Source: Mycolicibacter terrae
GTDB lineage: Bacteria; Actinomycetota; Actinomycetes; Mycobacteriales; Mycobacteriaceae
Reading direction: 5' to 3'
DNA length: 64,000 nucleotides
NCBI RefSeq assembly: GCF_010727125.1
Contig: NZ_AP022564.1
Location: 1,612,001-1,676,000 of the forward strand
Position 1 is the first letter of the stretch. Each line of letters begins with the position of its first letter. The notes below the pieces were generated by a model. The model worked only from the letters and a program-made list of their open reading frames with translations, searched no databases and was not told where the DNA came from. The translations under genes were made by a program, and so were the position numbers. This document shows positions 1 to 8,177 of the stretch, in pieces.

Positions 1-1
1 C

Positions 2-2314
2 TTCCTCGAGGTCAACCCGCGCCTTCAGGTGGAACACCCCGTCACCGAGATGGTGACAGGGCTGGACCTGGTGGCCGTGCAGCTGCGGATCGCCGACGGC
101 GCCGCACTGGGCGACCTGGATCTGCCGGCCGGGGTCATCGCCGCCGAAGGCCGCGTGACCGGGCAGGTTGCAGACACGCACGGGATAGCCATCGAATGCC
201 GAGTCAACGCCGAGACGGTGGCCGCCGACGGTACGGTGCAACCCTGCGTCGGCACCGTGTCGGTGTTCACCCCACCGAGCGGACCGGGGATCCGCGTCGA
301 CACCTACGCGCGACCGGGCCTGACCATCGGCCCCCGCTACGACTCACTGCTGGCCAAGGTGATCGTCCATGTGCACGGCACCTCGTTCCTCGCCGCGCTG
401 CGCAAGGCACGAACTGCCGTGGCAGAGTTGGCTATTACCGGCGTCGGCACCAATGTCGGGTTGCTGGACGCAGTGCTGTGTGACGAGGGGATGGGCGCCG
501 GCGTCGTGACGACCGGATGGCTGGACCGCCGACTGCCCACCCTGGTCGCGGCGTCGGCGCCGACCCGCGACGAACATCGCACCCTCACAACAGATCTCGG
601 CCCGGGCGAACAGGTGTTGTACGCGCCGATGGCCGGCACCGTGGCCGAGGTGTCGCCCGATGTCGTGCTCGAGGCGATGAAGATGCAGCATGTGCTCGCT
701 GCTCCCGGCGCCGTGGTACGCACCCTGGTCGACCCGGGGCAGGTCCTCGGCGCCGGAGATCCGGTGCTGGTGTTCGTCCCCGCCGGGGACGGGAGCAGCG
801 CCGGGCCCGACGCCGGCCCGGAGCCGGATTCCCCGCGCACCGACCTCGACGAGGTCGTCGACCGGCACCGGCTCGCCCGCGACGACGGCCGCCCCGAGGT
901 CGTCGCCAAACGGCATCGGCAGGGCCGGCGCACCGCCCGGGAGAACATCGCCGATCTGGTCGACCCCGGCAGTTTCGTCGAATACGGGGCGCTGGCGGTG
1001 GCGGCGCAGCGCAGCCGGCGCTCAGAGCAGGACCTGATCATCAACACGCCGGCTGACGGCCTGGTCGCAGGGCTGGCGACCATCGGTGCGACGCAGGTGG
1101 CGGTGGCCTCCTACGACTACACCGTGCTGGCGGGCACCCAGGGAATGCGCAACCACGCCAAGACCGACCGGCTCTTCGAGGTGGCCGCCCGCCGCGGTCT
1201 TCCGGTGGTGCTGTTCGCCGAAGGGGGCGGCGGCCGGCCCGGTGACACCGATGTCGCGGGCATGGCCGGGCTGGATCTCATGACGTTTCGTTCGCTGGCC
1301 GCCTTGAACGGCCAGGTGCCGCTGGTGGCGATCGTGTCCGGCCGCTGTTTCGCCGGCAACGCGGCGTTGGCCGGGGTGTGCGACGTGATCGTGGCGACTC
1401 CGGACGCCAACATCGGGATGGGCGGGCCGGCCATGATCGAAGGTGGCGGGCTGGGCGTCTATCGGCCCGAGGAGATCGGGCCGATCGAGGTGCAGCGTCG
1501 CAACGGGGTGGTCGCGCTGGCGGCACGCGATGAGGCCGAAGCGGTGGCGCTGGCCCAGCGCTACCTGTCCTACTTCGGCGGTGCGGTGACCGACTGGACC
1601 GAACCCGATCCGCGGCTGGCCCGGCATGTGGTGCCGCAGAACCGATTGCGGGCCTATGACGTACGCCGAGCGATCGATGTGATCGCCGACGTCGATTCGG
1701 TGCTGGAACTGCGACCCGATTACGGAGTCGGGATAGTGACCGCCCTGGTGCGCGTGCACGGGGTCGCCCACGGGTTGCTGGCCAACAACAGTCACCACCT
1801 CGGTGGCGCCATCGACGCGGAGGCGGCCGACAAGACCGCCGACTTCTTCACGCTCTGTGAGTCGTTCCGGATGCCGGTGGTGACGCTGTGCGACACACCG
1901 GGATTCATGGTGGGTCCGGATGCCGAACGGGAGGCCACCGTGCGCCGGTTCAGCCGGATGTTCATCGCCGGCGCCCGGCTGACGGTGCCGATGGGAATGA
2001 TCGTGCTGCGCAAAGGTTACGGGCTGGGGGCGATGGCGATGGCGGGCGGTTCGTTTCACGCCCCGCAGTTCACCGTCGCCTGGCCGACCGGCGAGATCGG
2101 CGGGATGGGCTTGGAAGGGGCGGTGCGGCTCGGGTTCCGCAAGGAACTTGCCGATGCCGCCGATCCCGATCAGCGTCAACAGCTCTTCGATCAGCTGGTG
2201 GAGGCGGCCTACCGGCGTGGGCGCGCCCTGAGCGCCGCGACCACTTTCGAACTCGACGATGTGATCGACCCGGCACAGTCCCGAACATGGATCGCGAGCC
2301 TGTCCGACGGTTAG
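2..2314 (+). CDS. Single-chain biotin-dependent acyl-CoA carboxylase, 5' end missing
   Basis: The start lies upstream of the window; 770 residues are visible. The protein begins inside the biotin carboxylase domain (the FLEVNPRLQVEHPVTE signature opens the window), continues with the biotin carboxylase C-terminal lobe, then a biotinyl carrier domain whose biotin lysine sits in LEAMKMQHVL (Lys codon at 680-682), and from about base 850 to the end both halves of a carboxyltransferase domain (GLPVVLFAEGGGGRPGDTD; CDTPGFMVGPDAE). Having carboxylase, carrier and transferase on one chain is the layout of the long-chain acyl-CoA carboxylase (LCC) family described from mycobacteria, not of the usual separate AccA3/AccD subunits. 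It should carboxylate an acyl-CoA using ATP and bicarbonate. Substrate length is inferred from the family only. Confidence 0.85.
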   Translation, partial: FLEVNPRLQVEHPVTEMVTGLDLVAVQLRIADGAALGDLDLPAGVIAAEGRVTGQVADTHGIAIECRVNAETVAADGTVQPCVGTVSVFTPPSGPGIRVDTYARPGLTIGPRYDSLLAKVIVHVHGTSFLAALRKARTAVAELAITGVGTNVGLLDAVLCDEGMGAGVVTTGWLDRRLPTLVAASAPTRDEHRTLTTDLGPGEQVLYAPMAGTVAEVSPDVVLEAMKMQHVLAAPGAVVRTLVDPGQVLGAGDPVLVFVPAGDGSSAGPDAGPEPDSPRTDLDEVVDRHRLARDDGRPEVVAKRHRQGRRTARENIADLVDPGSFVEYGALAVAAQRSRRSEQDLIINTPADGLVAGLATIGATQVAVASYDYTVLAGTQGMRNHAKTDRLFEVAARRGLPVVLFAEGGGGRPGDTDVAGMAGLDLMTFRSLAALNGQVPLVAIVSGRCFAGNAALAGVCDVIVATPDANIGMGGPAMIEGGGLGVYRPEEIGPIEVQRRNGVVALAARDEAEAVALAQRYLSYFGGAVTDWTEPDPRLARHVVPQNRLRAYDVRRAIDVIADVDSVLELRPDYGVGIVTALVRVHGVAHGLLANNSHHLGGAIDAEAADKTADFFTLCESFRMPVVTLCDTPGFMVGPDAEREATVRRFSRMFIAGARLTVPMGMIVLRKGYGLGAMAMAGGSFHAPQFTVAWPTGEIGGMGLEGAVRLGFRKELADAADPDQRQQLFDQLVEAAYRRGRALSAATTFELDDVIDPAQSRTWIASLSDG

Positions 2315-2343
2315 ATGTCGGTGCCCCGCGCTACCTTGCGGCT

Positions 2344-3591
2344 ATGGACACGGCGCTGTTGATCCTCCTCACGTCGCTTGCGTTGCTGGCGGTCATCCTC
2401 CAGGTGGTAGCGCTGCTGCGCCCGGGTGGTGGGGCGCTCTCACCGGAGCAGCTCGCCGCACTGCGCGGCGACAGTGAACGCGTAGAGCGAACGCTGCGCG
2501 AAGAGCAGCATGCCGGGCGGGCCGAACTCGCCCAGGCTTTCCACCACTGGCAGACCACGCTGCACCGGTTCGGTTCGGCCCAGCAGGGCACGCTGGAGAA
2601 ACTCGGCGCCACGCTGGATCGGCAGCTGGGGAGCCTGCAGGCCGAGAACACCGCGCAGTTGGAGAGAATGCGCGCGACGGTGGACGAGAAGCTGCAGGCG
2701 ACGCTGGAAACCCGGCTGGCCCAATCGTTCAGCCAGATCTCCGAACGTCTGGAGGCCGTGCAGCGGGGCCTCGGCGAGATGCAGACGCTGGCCACCGGGG
2801 TGGGCGACTTGAAGCGGGTTCTGACCAACGTCAAGACCCGCGGCATCTTCGGCGAGGCGCAACTGGCCGCCCTGCTGGCCGAGACGCTGACCCCGGAGCA
2901 GTACGCCACCAACGTCAGCACCGTGCCGGGATCGACTGCGCGAGTGGAGTTCGCGATCCGACTACCCGGTGCAACCGGTGCCGGTGAGGTGCTGTTGCCC
3001 GTCGACGCCAAGTTCCCCCGCGAGGACTTCGAGCGGCTGCTCGATGCGCAGGAGAACGCCGACGCGGTGGGGGAGGCGGCCGCGCGGCAGGCATTGGTCC
3101 GGCGGATCGAAGCCGAGGCCGGAGACATCTGTGACAAGTACCTCGCGCCGCCGCACACCACGGACTTCGCGATCCTGTTCCTGGCCACCGAGAGCCTCTA
3201 CGCCGAGGTGCTGCGCCAGCCGGGCCTGTTCGAGCAGATCCAGGCTAAATTCCAGGTCACCCTGGCTGGTCCCACGACGTTGGCCGCCCTGCTCAACAGC
3301 CTGCGGATGGGCTTTCGCACGCTGGCGATCGAGCAGCGCAGCAGCGAGGTGTGGCAGGTGCTCGGCGCCGTCAAGACCGAGTTCGGAAAGTTCGCGGCCG
3401 TATTGGAGAAGACCCGCAAGCAGCTCGACACCGCCCGCAACACCATCGATACCGCCGGCGTCCGTACCCGGGCTATCGAACGCCGGCTGCGCGCGGTGGA
3501 ATCACTGCCCGAACACGAGGCCGGAACCATGCTGGAGGAACTGGCCGACGGGGCGGGGACACTGGACGAACTTGACGTCGGATTCAGTTAG
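2344..3591 (+). CDS. rmuC: RmuC-family DNA recombination protein
   Basis: 415 residues. One N-terminal membrane-spanning helix (residues about 3-24) is followed by a long Glu/Gln/Arg-rich coiled coil (about 35-150) and the RmuC nuclease-like domain (LKRVLTNVKTRGIFGEAQL onward). The family is linked to limiting inversions between repeats; its biochemistry is poorly defined. The reading frame is open far upstream, but ATG 2344 gives the normal membrane-anchored N-terminus, so that start was chosen. The gene begins 29 bases after the carboxylase stop. Its stop codon lies inside the -10 box used by the next gene. Confidence 0.88.
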   Translation: MDTALLILLTSLALLAVILQVVALLRPGGGALSPEQLAALRGDSERVERTLREEQHAGRAELAQAFHHWQTTLHRFGSAQQGTLEKLGATLDRQLGSLQAENTAQLERMRATVDEKLQATLETRLAQSFSQISERLEAVQRGLGEMQTLATGVGDLKRVLTNVKTRGIFGEAQLAALLAETLTPEQYATNVSTVPGSTARVEFAIRLPGATGAGEVLLPVDAKFPREDFERLLDAQENADAVGEAAARQALVRRIEAEAGDICDKYLAPPHTTDFAILFLATESLYAEVLRQPGLFEQIQAKFQVTLAGPTTLAALLNSLRMGFRTLAIEQRSSEVWQVLGAVKTEFGKFAAVLEKTRKQLDTARNTIDTAGVRTRAIERRLRAVESLPEHEAGTMLEELADGAGTLDELDVGFS

Positions 3592-3600
3592 AATGCCGGG
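3579..3600 (+). promoter_or_regulatory. Leaderless promoter and candidate operator before tetR
   Basis: TAGAAT at 3589-3594 lies 6 bases before ATG 3601, the spacing of a leaderless mycobacterial promoter. The overlapping motif CGGATTCAGTTAG (3579-3591) recurs almost exactly, as CGGATTCAATTAA, at 4261-4273 in front of the next operon, so it may be the binding site of the TetR protein encoded here. Confidence 0.5.
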
Positions 3601-4251
3601 ATGGATGCCGTGCCGGTCGCCCCGGCCCGCCAGTTGCCGGCGACGGTGCGCGGGGCGCGGACCCGGGCCGCGCTGGTGGCGGCGGCCCGCAAGGTGTTCG
3701 AGCGGGACGGTTATCTCGACGCCAAACTGACCGACATCACCAAGGCGGCCGGTTGCGCCACCGGGTCGTTTTACACCTATTTCGCGAACAAGGAAGAGAT
3801 CTTCGCCGCCGTCCTCGAGCAGGCGCAGCAGGACATGATGCATCCGGGGATGGGCCGGGTGAGCCGAGCCGCCGATCCGTACGCGGTGCTCGAGGCGAGC
3901 AATCGTGCCTACCTGGAAGCGTATCGGCGCAATGCAAGGTTGATGGGGCTGCTCGAGCAGGTGGCGCAGATCGATCCGAAGTTCCGCGCCTTCCGGTCGC
4001 AGCGCGCTGATGCGTTCATCCAGCGCAACGCCGCCGGAATCGCCGACCTGCAGGAGCGCGGGATCGCCGCCGCCGACGTCGATCCGCTGCTGGCGTCGCG
4101 GGCGCTGTCGGGGATGGTCAGCCGGCTGGCGTACAACATCTTCGTGCTCGAGGAGGCCACCGGCAGCGCCGGCGTCGACTTCGAGGCGTTGGTCACCACC
4201 GTCACCCGGTTATGGGCGAACGCCCTGCAGTTCCACGCGAACAGCAATTGA
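3601..4251 (+). CDS. TetR-family transcriptional regulator
   Basis: 216 residues. The N-terminal helix-turn-helix is clear: RAALVAAARKVFERDGYLDA, then ITKAAGCATGSFYTYFANKE as the recognition region, as in TetR proteins. The C-terminal ligand-binding part (about 70-216) is helical and gives no ligand clue. It stands 61 bases upstream of, and in the same direction as, the SDR/acyl-CoA dehydrogenase operon. A shared 13-bp motif before both suggests that it regulates itself and this operon; that is an inference from position and the repeated motif. Confidence 0.85.
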   Translation: MDAVPVAPARQLPATVRGARTRAALVAAARKVFERDGYLDAKLTDITKAAGCATGSFYTYFANKEEIFAAVLEQAQQDMMHPGMGRVSRAADPYAVLEASNRAYLEAYRRNARLMGLLEQVAQIDPKFRAFRSQRADAFIQRNAAGIADLQERGIAAADVDPLLASRALSGMVSRLAYNIFVLEEATGSAGVDFEALVTTVTRLWANALQFHANSN

Positions 4252-4274
4252 ACGTGAGGCCGGATTCAATTAAG
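4246..4274 (+). promoter_or_regulatory. Inverted repeat and repeated motif before the catabolic operon
   Basis: AATTGAA (4246-4252) and TTCAATT (4265-4271) are perfect inverted arms around 12 bases, AT-rich in GC-rich surroundings. The right arm is part of CGGATTCAATTAA (4261-4273), which matches the motif before tetR at 11 of 13 positions. Candidate TetR operator for the genes from 4313 on. Confidence 0.45.
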
Positions 4275-4312
4275 GTCACTGACGCTGCGAACTCCAAGAG
4301 CAAGGACTGCCC

Positions 4313-5128
4313 ATGAAGGTTGCGGAACGGGTCGCCATCGTCACCGGTGGCGGAGGCGGGATCGGCGGCGCCGTGGCGGCGGCGCTCGCCAAGGCCGGGG
4401 CACGCGTGGTGGTGGCCGACCTCGATGCCGACGCCGCGACCGCGGTGGCCGACACGATCAACGCCGACCGGCCGGACGCGGCGGTCGGGTGCGGCGGCGA
4501 TGTCGCCGACACCGAAGTGATCCAGGGACTGATCGCAACGGCCGAGCGCCGGTACGGCCCGGTCGACATGTACTTCGCCAACGCCGGAATCACCGGCGCA
4601 CCCGGCCTGGACGCCGGCGAGGCCGACTGGGACCAGGCCATCGACATCAATCTGCGGGCCCACATCCGTGCCGCACAGCTGTTGGTTCCCGGCTGGGTGC
4701 AGCGCGGTGAGGGGTACTTCGTGTCCACCGCCTCGGCGGCCGGCCTGCTCACCCAACTGGGCGGGGCCGCCTACGCGGTCACCAAGCACGCCGCCGTCGG
4801 GTTCGCCGAATGGCTCAACATCACCTACGGCGACCAGGGAGTGCGGGTCAGCTGCCTGTGCCCGATGGGAGTCAACACCAAGCTGCTCTACGCCGGTGAG
4901 CAGTCTGGCGACCCGCTGGGTGATCTCGCCACCCGGGCGGTCACCGCGGCTGGCGAGGTGCTCGAACCGGCCGCCGTCGCCGAGGAGGTGCTGGCGGCCA
5001 TCGACGACGAACGCTTCCTGATCCTGCCGCATCCGGCGGTGCTGGAGATGTACCGGTTCAAGGGAACCGATTACGACCGCTGGCTGCGCGGAATGCGGCG
5101 CTATCAGCGTGGCCTGCTCAATGCGTAA
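4313..5128 (+). CDS. Short-chain dehydrogenase/reductase
   Basis: 271 residues, classical SDR. The cofactor glycine motif is TGGGGGIGG near residue 12, NAG follows (FANAGITG), and the catalytic Tyr-Lys pair is in YAVTKHAA with a Ser-rich strand before it (STASAAG). It should oxidise or reduce a hydroxyl/keto group with NAD(P)(H). ATG 4313 is the only start placing the glycine motif at its normal distance. First gene of a plus-strand run (4313-9566) with an acyl-CoA dehydrogenase, a second SDR and an APH-like kinase, so a role in acyl-CoA or hydroxy-acid breakdown is likely. The precise substrate is unknown. Confidence 0.83.
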   Translation: MKVAERVAIVTGGGGGIGGAVAAALAKAGARVVVADLDADAATAVADTINADRPDAAVGCGGDVADTEVIQGLIATAERRYGPVDMYFANAGITGAPGLDAGEADWDQAIDINLRAHIRAAQLLVPGWVQRGEGYFVSTASAAGLLTQLGGAAYAVTKHAAVGFAEWLNITYGDQGVRVSCLCPMGVNTKLLYAGEQSGDPLGDLATRAVTAAGEVLEPAAVAEEVLAAIDDERFLILPHPAVLEMYRFKGTDYDRWLRGMRRYQRGLLNA

Positions 5129-5150
5129 GTGTCCTAGGTGAGGAGCCTGC

Positions 5151-6377
5151 ATGTCCCTTTTCGATATCTCTGAACGCGCCGCGAAGTATCAGTCCGATCT
5201 GCTGGAGTTCATGGACAGTTGCGTCTATCCGGCCGAGTCGGTCTACGAGACGCAGATGGCCGAATCCGGCGATCCGCATTTTCAGCCGCCGATCCTGGAG
5301 GAGCTCAAGGCGCAGGCGCGCGAGCGCGGCTTGTGGAACCTGTTCCATCCGCACGCCGAATGGGGGCCGGGCCTGACCAACCTGGAATACGCGCCGCTGG
5401 CCGAGATCATGGGCCGCAGTCCGCATCTGGCGCCGGAAGCCTGCAACTGTAGCGCTCCCGACACCGGCAACATGGAGGTGTTCACGCTCTTCGGCAGTGA
5501 CGAACACAAGGAGAAGTACCTCAAGCCGCTGCTGGAGGGCACCATCCGTTCGGCGTTCGTGATGACCGAACCGCAGGTGGCCAGCTCGGACGCCACCAAC
5601 GTGCAGCTGTCGATGGACAAAGACGAGGCGACCGGGGACTACCTCCTCAACGGACGTAAGTGGTTCGCGTCCAACGCTTTGCATCAAAACTGCAAGGTCA
5701 TGATCGTGATGGGAAAGACCGACCCGAACACTGCGACGTATCGCCAGCAGTCGATGATGGTGGTTCCGATCGACGCCCCGGGTGTCACCATCGTGCGTGG
5801 GCTGCCGGTCTTCGGCTACCAGGACCGCGAGGGCCACGCCGAGATCGACTTCAAAGACGTTCGGGTGCCGGCCAAAGACGTGCTCAAGGGTGAAGGCGAG
5901 GGGTTCGCGATCGCCCAGGCCCGGCTCGGGCCGGGCCGCATCCACCACTGCATGCGGGCCATCGGCATGGCGGAGCGGGCACTGGAGTTGCTGTGCACGC
6001 GCGCACAGTCCCGGGTCACGTTCGGCAAGCCGGTCTCCGACAACGCCAACATCCGCGACTGGATCGCCGAGGCGCGCATAGACATCGAGATGATCCGCCT
6101 GCTCACCCTCAAGACCGCATACCTGATGGACACCGTCGGCAACAAGGCGGCGCAGGTCGAGATCGCGGCGATCAAGGTCGCCGCACCCAACATCGCGCTG
6201 AAGATCGTCGACCGGGCCATACAGGTGCACGGCGCCGGTGGCGTCACCGATGACTTCCCGCTGGCGGGCTTCTGGGCGCACCTGCGCACCCTGCGACTCG
6301 CCGACGGTCCCGACGAGGTGCACAAGCGCGCCATCGCCCGCCAGGAACTGGCCAAATACTCCGAGGGTGCACGATGA
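5151..6377 (+). CDS. Acyl-CoA dehydrogenase of the ACAD10/ACAD11 type
   Basis: 408 residues, full-length FAD acyl-CoA dehydrogenase. It carries segments that mark the ACAD10/11 branch: [37 protein letters not shown] and [15 protein letters not shown]. Mammalian ACAD10/11 and bacterial LvaC-like enzymes work with an APH-like kinase on 4-hydroxyacyl-CoAs: the kinase phosphorylates the 4-hydroxyl and the dehydrogenase-like domain removes phosphate and moves the oxygen function to carbon 3. Here the kinase is a separate gene two genes downstream (7143). The stop overlaps the next start by 4 bases (ATGA), so the genes are translationally coupled. Assignment to this branch is from sequence; the reaction is inferred. 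Confidence 0.85.
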   Translation: MSLFDISERAAKYQSDLLEFMDSCVYPAESVYETQMAESGDPHFQPPILEELKAQARERGLWNLFHPHAEWGPGLTNLEYAPLAEIMGRSPHLAPEACNCSAPDTGNMEVFTLFGSDEHKEKYLKPLLEGTIRSAFVMTEPQVASSDATNVQLSMDKDEATGDYLLNGRKWFASNALHQNCKVMIVMGKTDPNTATYRQQSMMVVPIDAPGVTIVRGLPVFGYQDREGHAEIDFKDVRVPAKDVLKGEGEGFAIAQARLGPGRIHHCMRAIGMAERALELLCTRAQSRVTFGKPVSDNANIRDWIAEARIDIEMIRLLTLKTAYLMDTVGNKAAQVEIAAIKVAAPNIALKIVDRAIQVHGAGGVTDDFPLAGFWAHLRTLRLADGPDEVHKRAIARQELAKYSEGAR

Positions 6378-7150
6378 CGACACAGGATCTGAAGGGGCGC
6401 ACCGCGATCATCACCGGCGGATCCCGGGGCATCGGGTTGGCGACCGGCCAGCGCCTGGCCCAGGCTGGGGCCAACGTGGTTCTCACCTCACGGAATCAGG
6501 AGAGTGCCGACGCCGCCGCGGCCCAGGTCGACGGTAACGTGCTCGGTGTGGCAGCGCACGTCGCCGAAGACGATGCCGCGCAGCGGTGCATCGATCTCAC
6601 CCTGGAGCGGTTCGGCAGTGTCGACATCCTGGTCAACAACGCTGGCACCAATCCCGCGTTCGGCCCCCTGATCGACCAGGACCACGCCCGGTTCGCCAAG
6701 ATCTTCGACATCAACCTGTGGGGTCCGCTGCTGTGGACGTCGTGCGCGGTGAAGGGTTGGATGGGCGAGCACGGCGGCGTCGTGATCAACACCGCTTCGA
6801 TCGGCGGGATGAGTTTCGGGCCGCTGATGGGCATGTACAACGCCACCAAGGCCGCGCTGATCCACGTGACCAAGCAACTGGCGCTGGAACTTTCGCCCGG
6901 TATCCGGGTCAACGCCATCTGCCCGGGTGTGGTGCGCACCAAGATGGCCGAGGTGCTCTGGAAGGAACACGAGCAGGCCCTGTCGACGACGACACCGCTG
7001 GGCCGGATCGGCGAGCCGGTCGACGTGGCCGGCGCGGTCGCGTTCCTGGTGTCGGATGCCGCGAGCTGGATCACCGGGCAGACCCTGGTGATCGACGGCG
7101 GTCAAATCCTCGGCGACGCAAGCGGGTACCGGGCGGGCTTCGGTGGCTGA
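6374..7150 (+). CDS. Short-chain dehydrogenase/reductase, FabG-like
   Basis: 258 residues. TGGSRGIG cofactor motif near the N-terminus, VNNAG, and the YNATK catalytic pair, ending with the typical [10 protein letters not shown] strand. It resembles FabG-type 3-oxoacyl reductases / 3-hydroxyacyl dehydrogenases. The start overlaps the acyl-CoA dehydrogenase stop (ATGA), and its own stop overlaps the kinase gene. If the operon handles 4-hydroxyacyl-CoAs, this enzyme is a good candidate for oxidising the 3-hydroxyacyl-CoA that results; this is inference. Confidence 0.85.
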   Translation: MTTQDLKGRTAIITGGSRGIGLATGQRLAQAGANVVLTSRNQESADAAAAQVDGNVLGVAAHVAEDDAAQRCIDLTLERFGSVDILVNNAGTNPAFGPLIDQDHARFAKIFDINLWGPLLWTSCAVKGWMGEHGGVVINTASIGGMSFGPLMGMYNATKAALIHVTKQLALELSPGIRVNAICPGVVRTKMAEVLWKEHEQALSTTTPLGRIGEPVDVAGAVAFLVSDAASWITGQTLVIDGGQILGDASGYRAGFGG

Positions 7151-8168
7151 CGTTGTCGGCGTCGATCCGCCGATGGTGGCGCGCTGGATTGCGCAGCTGG
7201 GTATCCCCGTCACCCGCCCGCTGAGATTTGAGCGGATCGGGATCGGGCAGTCGAACCTGACCTACCTGGTTTCCGACGCGGCCGATCACCGCTGGGTGCT
7301 GCGCCGGCCGCCGCTGGGCAAGCTGCTGGCCTCGGCCCATGACGTAGCCCGAGAGGCACGGATTCTTGCCGCCCTGGAGGACACCGACGTGCCCACGCCG
7401 CGGGTGTACGGGCTGACCCGCGATCCAGACGGCACGCCGCTGCTGTTGATGGAGTACGTCGCCGGGGTGGTGGCCGACCGGATGTCGGTGGCCGAATCGC
7501 TGTCTCGGGAGCGGCGCCGGCAGATCGGGCTGTCAATGCCCAAGACACTGGCCAAGATCCACGCCGTCGACATCAAAGCCGTCGGCCTCGACGATCTGGC
7601 CAGCCACAAGCCGTATGCCGAGCGCCAGCTCAAACGCTGGGCCGGTCAATGGGAGAAATCCAAGATGCGGGAGCTACCCGCACTCGATGACCTGACCCGG
7701 CGCCTCGTCGCCGCGGCGCCGCCGCAGCAGGAACTCACCCTGGTGCACGGCGACTTTCACCTGCGCAACGTGATCACCTCACCGGAGAACGGGGAAGTGA
7801 TCAGCGTGCTGGACTGGGAGCTGTCCACCCTCGGCGACCCGCTGGCCGACATGGGCAGCCTGCTGGGGTACTGGCCGCGGCCCGGCGAGGAGGACATCGC
7901 CGGGGAGTTCGTCATCAGCACGCTGGACGGCTTTCCCGACCGGTCCGAGCTGGCCCGGGTGTACCTGGAGCAGACCGGACGTGATGCGGCGACGCTCGAA
8001 TTCTGGCACGCGCTGGGGCTGTGGAAGCTCGCGATCATCGCCGAGGGGATCGTTCGGCGGGTGATGGAGAACCCGGCGAACAAGGCCGCCGCGGGAACGC
8101 CCATCACCGCCTGGATCGACGCGCTCGTGCAGAAGGCCCGCGAGGTCGCCGAGGACGCGGGTATCTGA
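7143..8168 (+). CDS. APH-like acyl-CoA hydroxyl kinase (phosphotransferase family)
   Basis: 341 residues with the aminoglycoside-phosphotransferase/choline-kinase fold. The catalytic loop is [10 protein letters not shown] near residue 202 and the metal-binding loop [17 protein letters not shown] near 224; an N-terminal lobe with [13 protein letters not shown] binds nucleotide. Proteins of this type next to, or fused to, ACAD10/11 dehydrogenases phosphorylate 4-hydroxyacyl-CoA; nothing suggests antibiotic resistance. GTG 7143 overlaps the SDR stop by 8 bases, the usual arrangement of coupled genes. Confidence 0.82.
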   Translation: MADVVGVDPPMVARWIAQLGIPVTRPLRFERIGIGQSNLTYLVSDAADHRWVLRRPPLGKLLASAHDVAREARILAALEDTDVPTPRVYGLTRDPDGTPLLLMEYVAGVVADRMSVAESLSRERRRQIGLSMPKTLAKIHAVDIKAVGLDDLASHKPYAERQLKRWAGQWEKSKMRELPALDDLTRRLVAAAPPQQELTLVHGDFHLRNVITSPENGEVISVLDWELSTLGDPLADMGSLLGYWPRPGEEDIAGEFVISTLDGFPDRSELARVYLEQTGRDAATLEFWHALGLWKLAIIAEGIVRRVMENPANKAAAGTPITAWIDALVQKAREVAEDAGI

Positions 8169-8177
8169 GAGGAGCTG

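Noticed and set aside
1022..2179. 385-codon minus-strand open frame opposite the carboxyltransferase
   Set aside because: His/Arg/Gly-rich shadow frame with no recognisable domain; the plus strand carries a clear carboxyltransferase.
7143..8168. Aminoglycoside resistance gene
   Set aside because: APH fold, but its neighbours and sequence fit ACAD-associated acyl-CoA kinases; nothing points to an antibiotic substrate.
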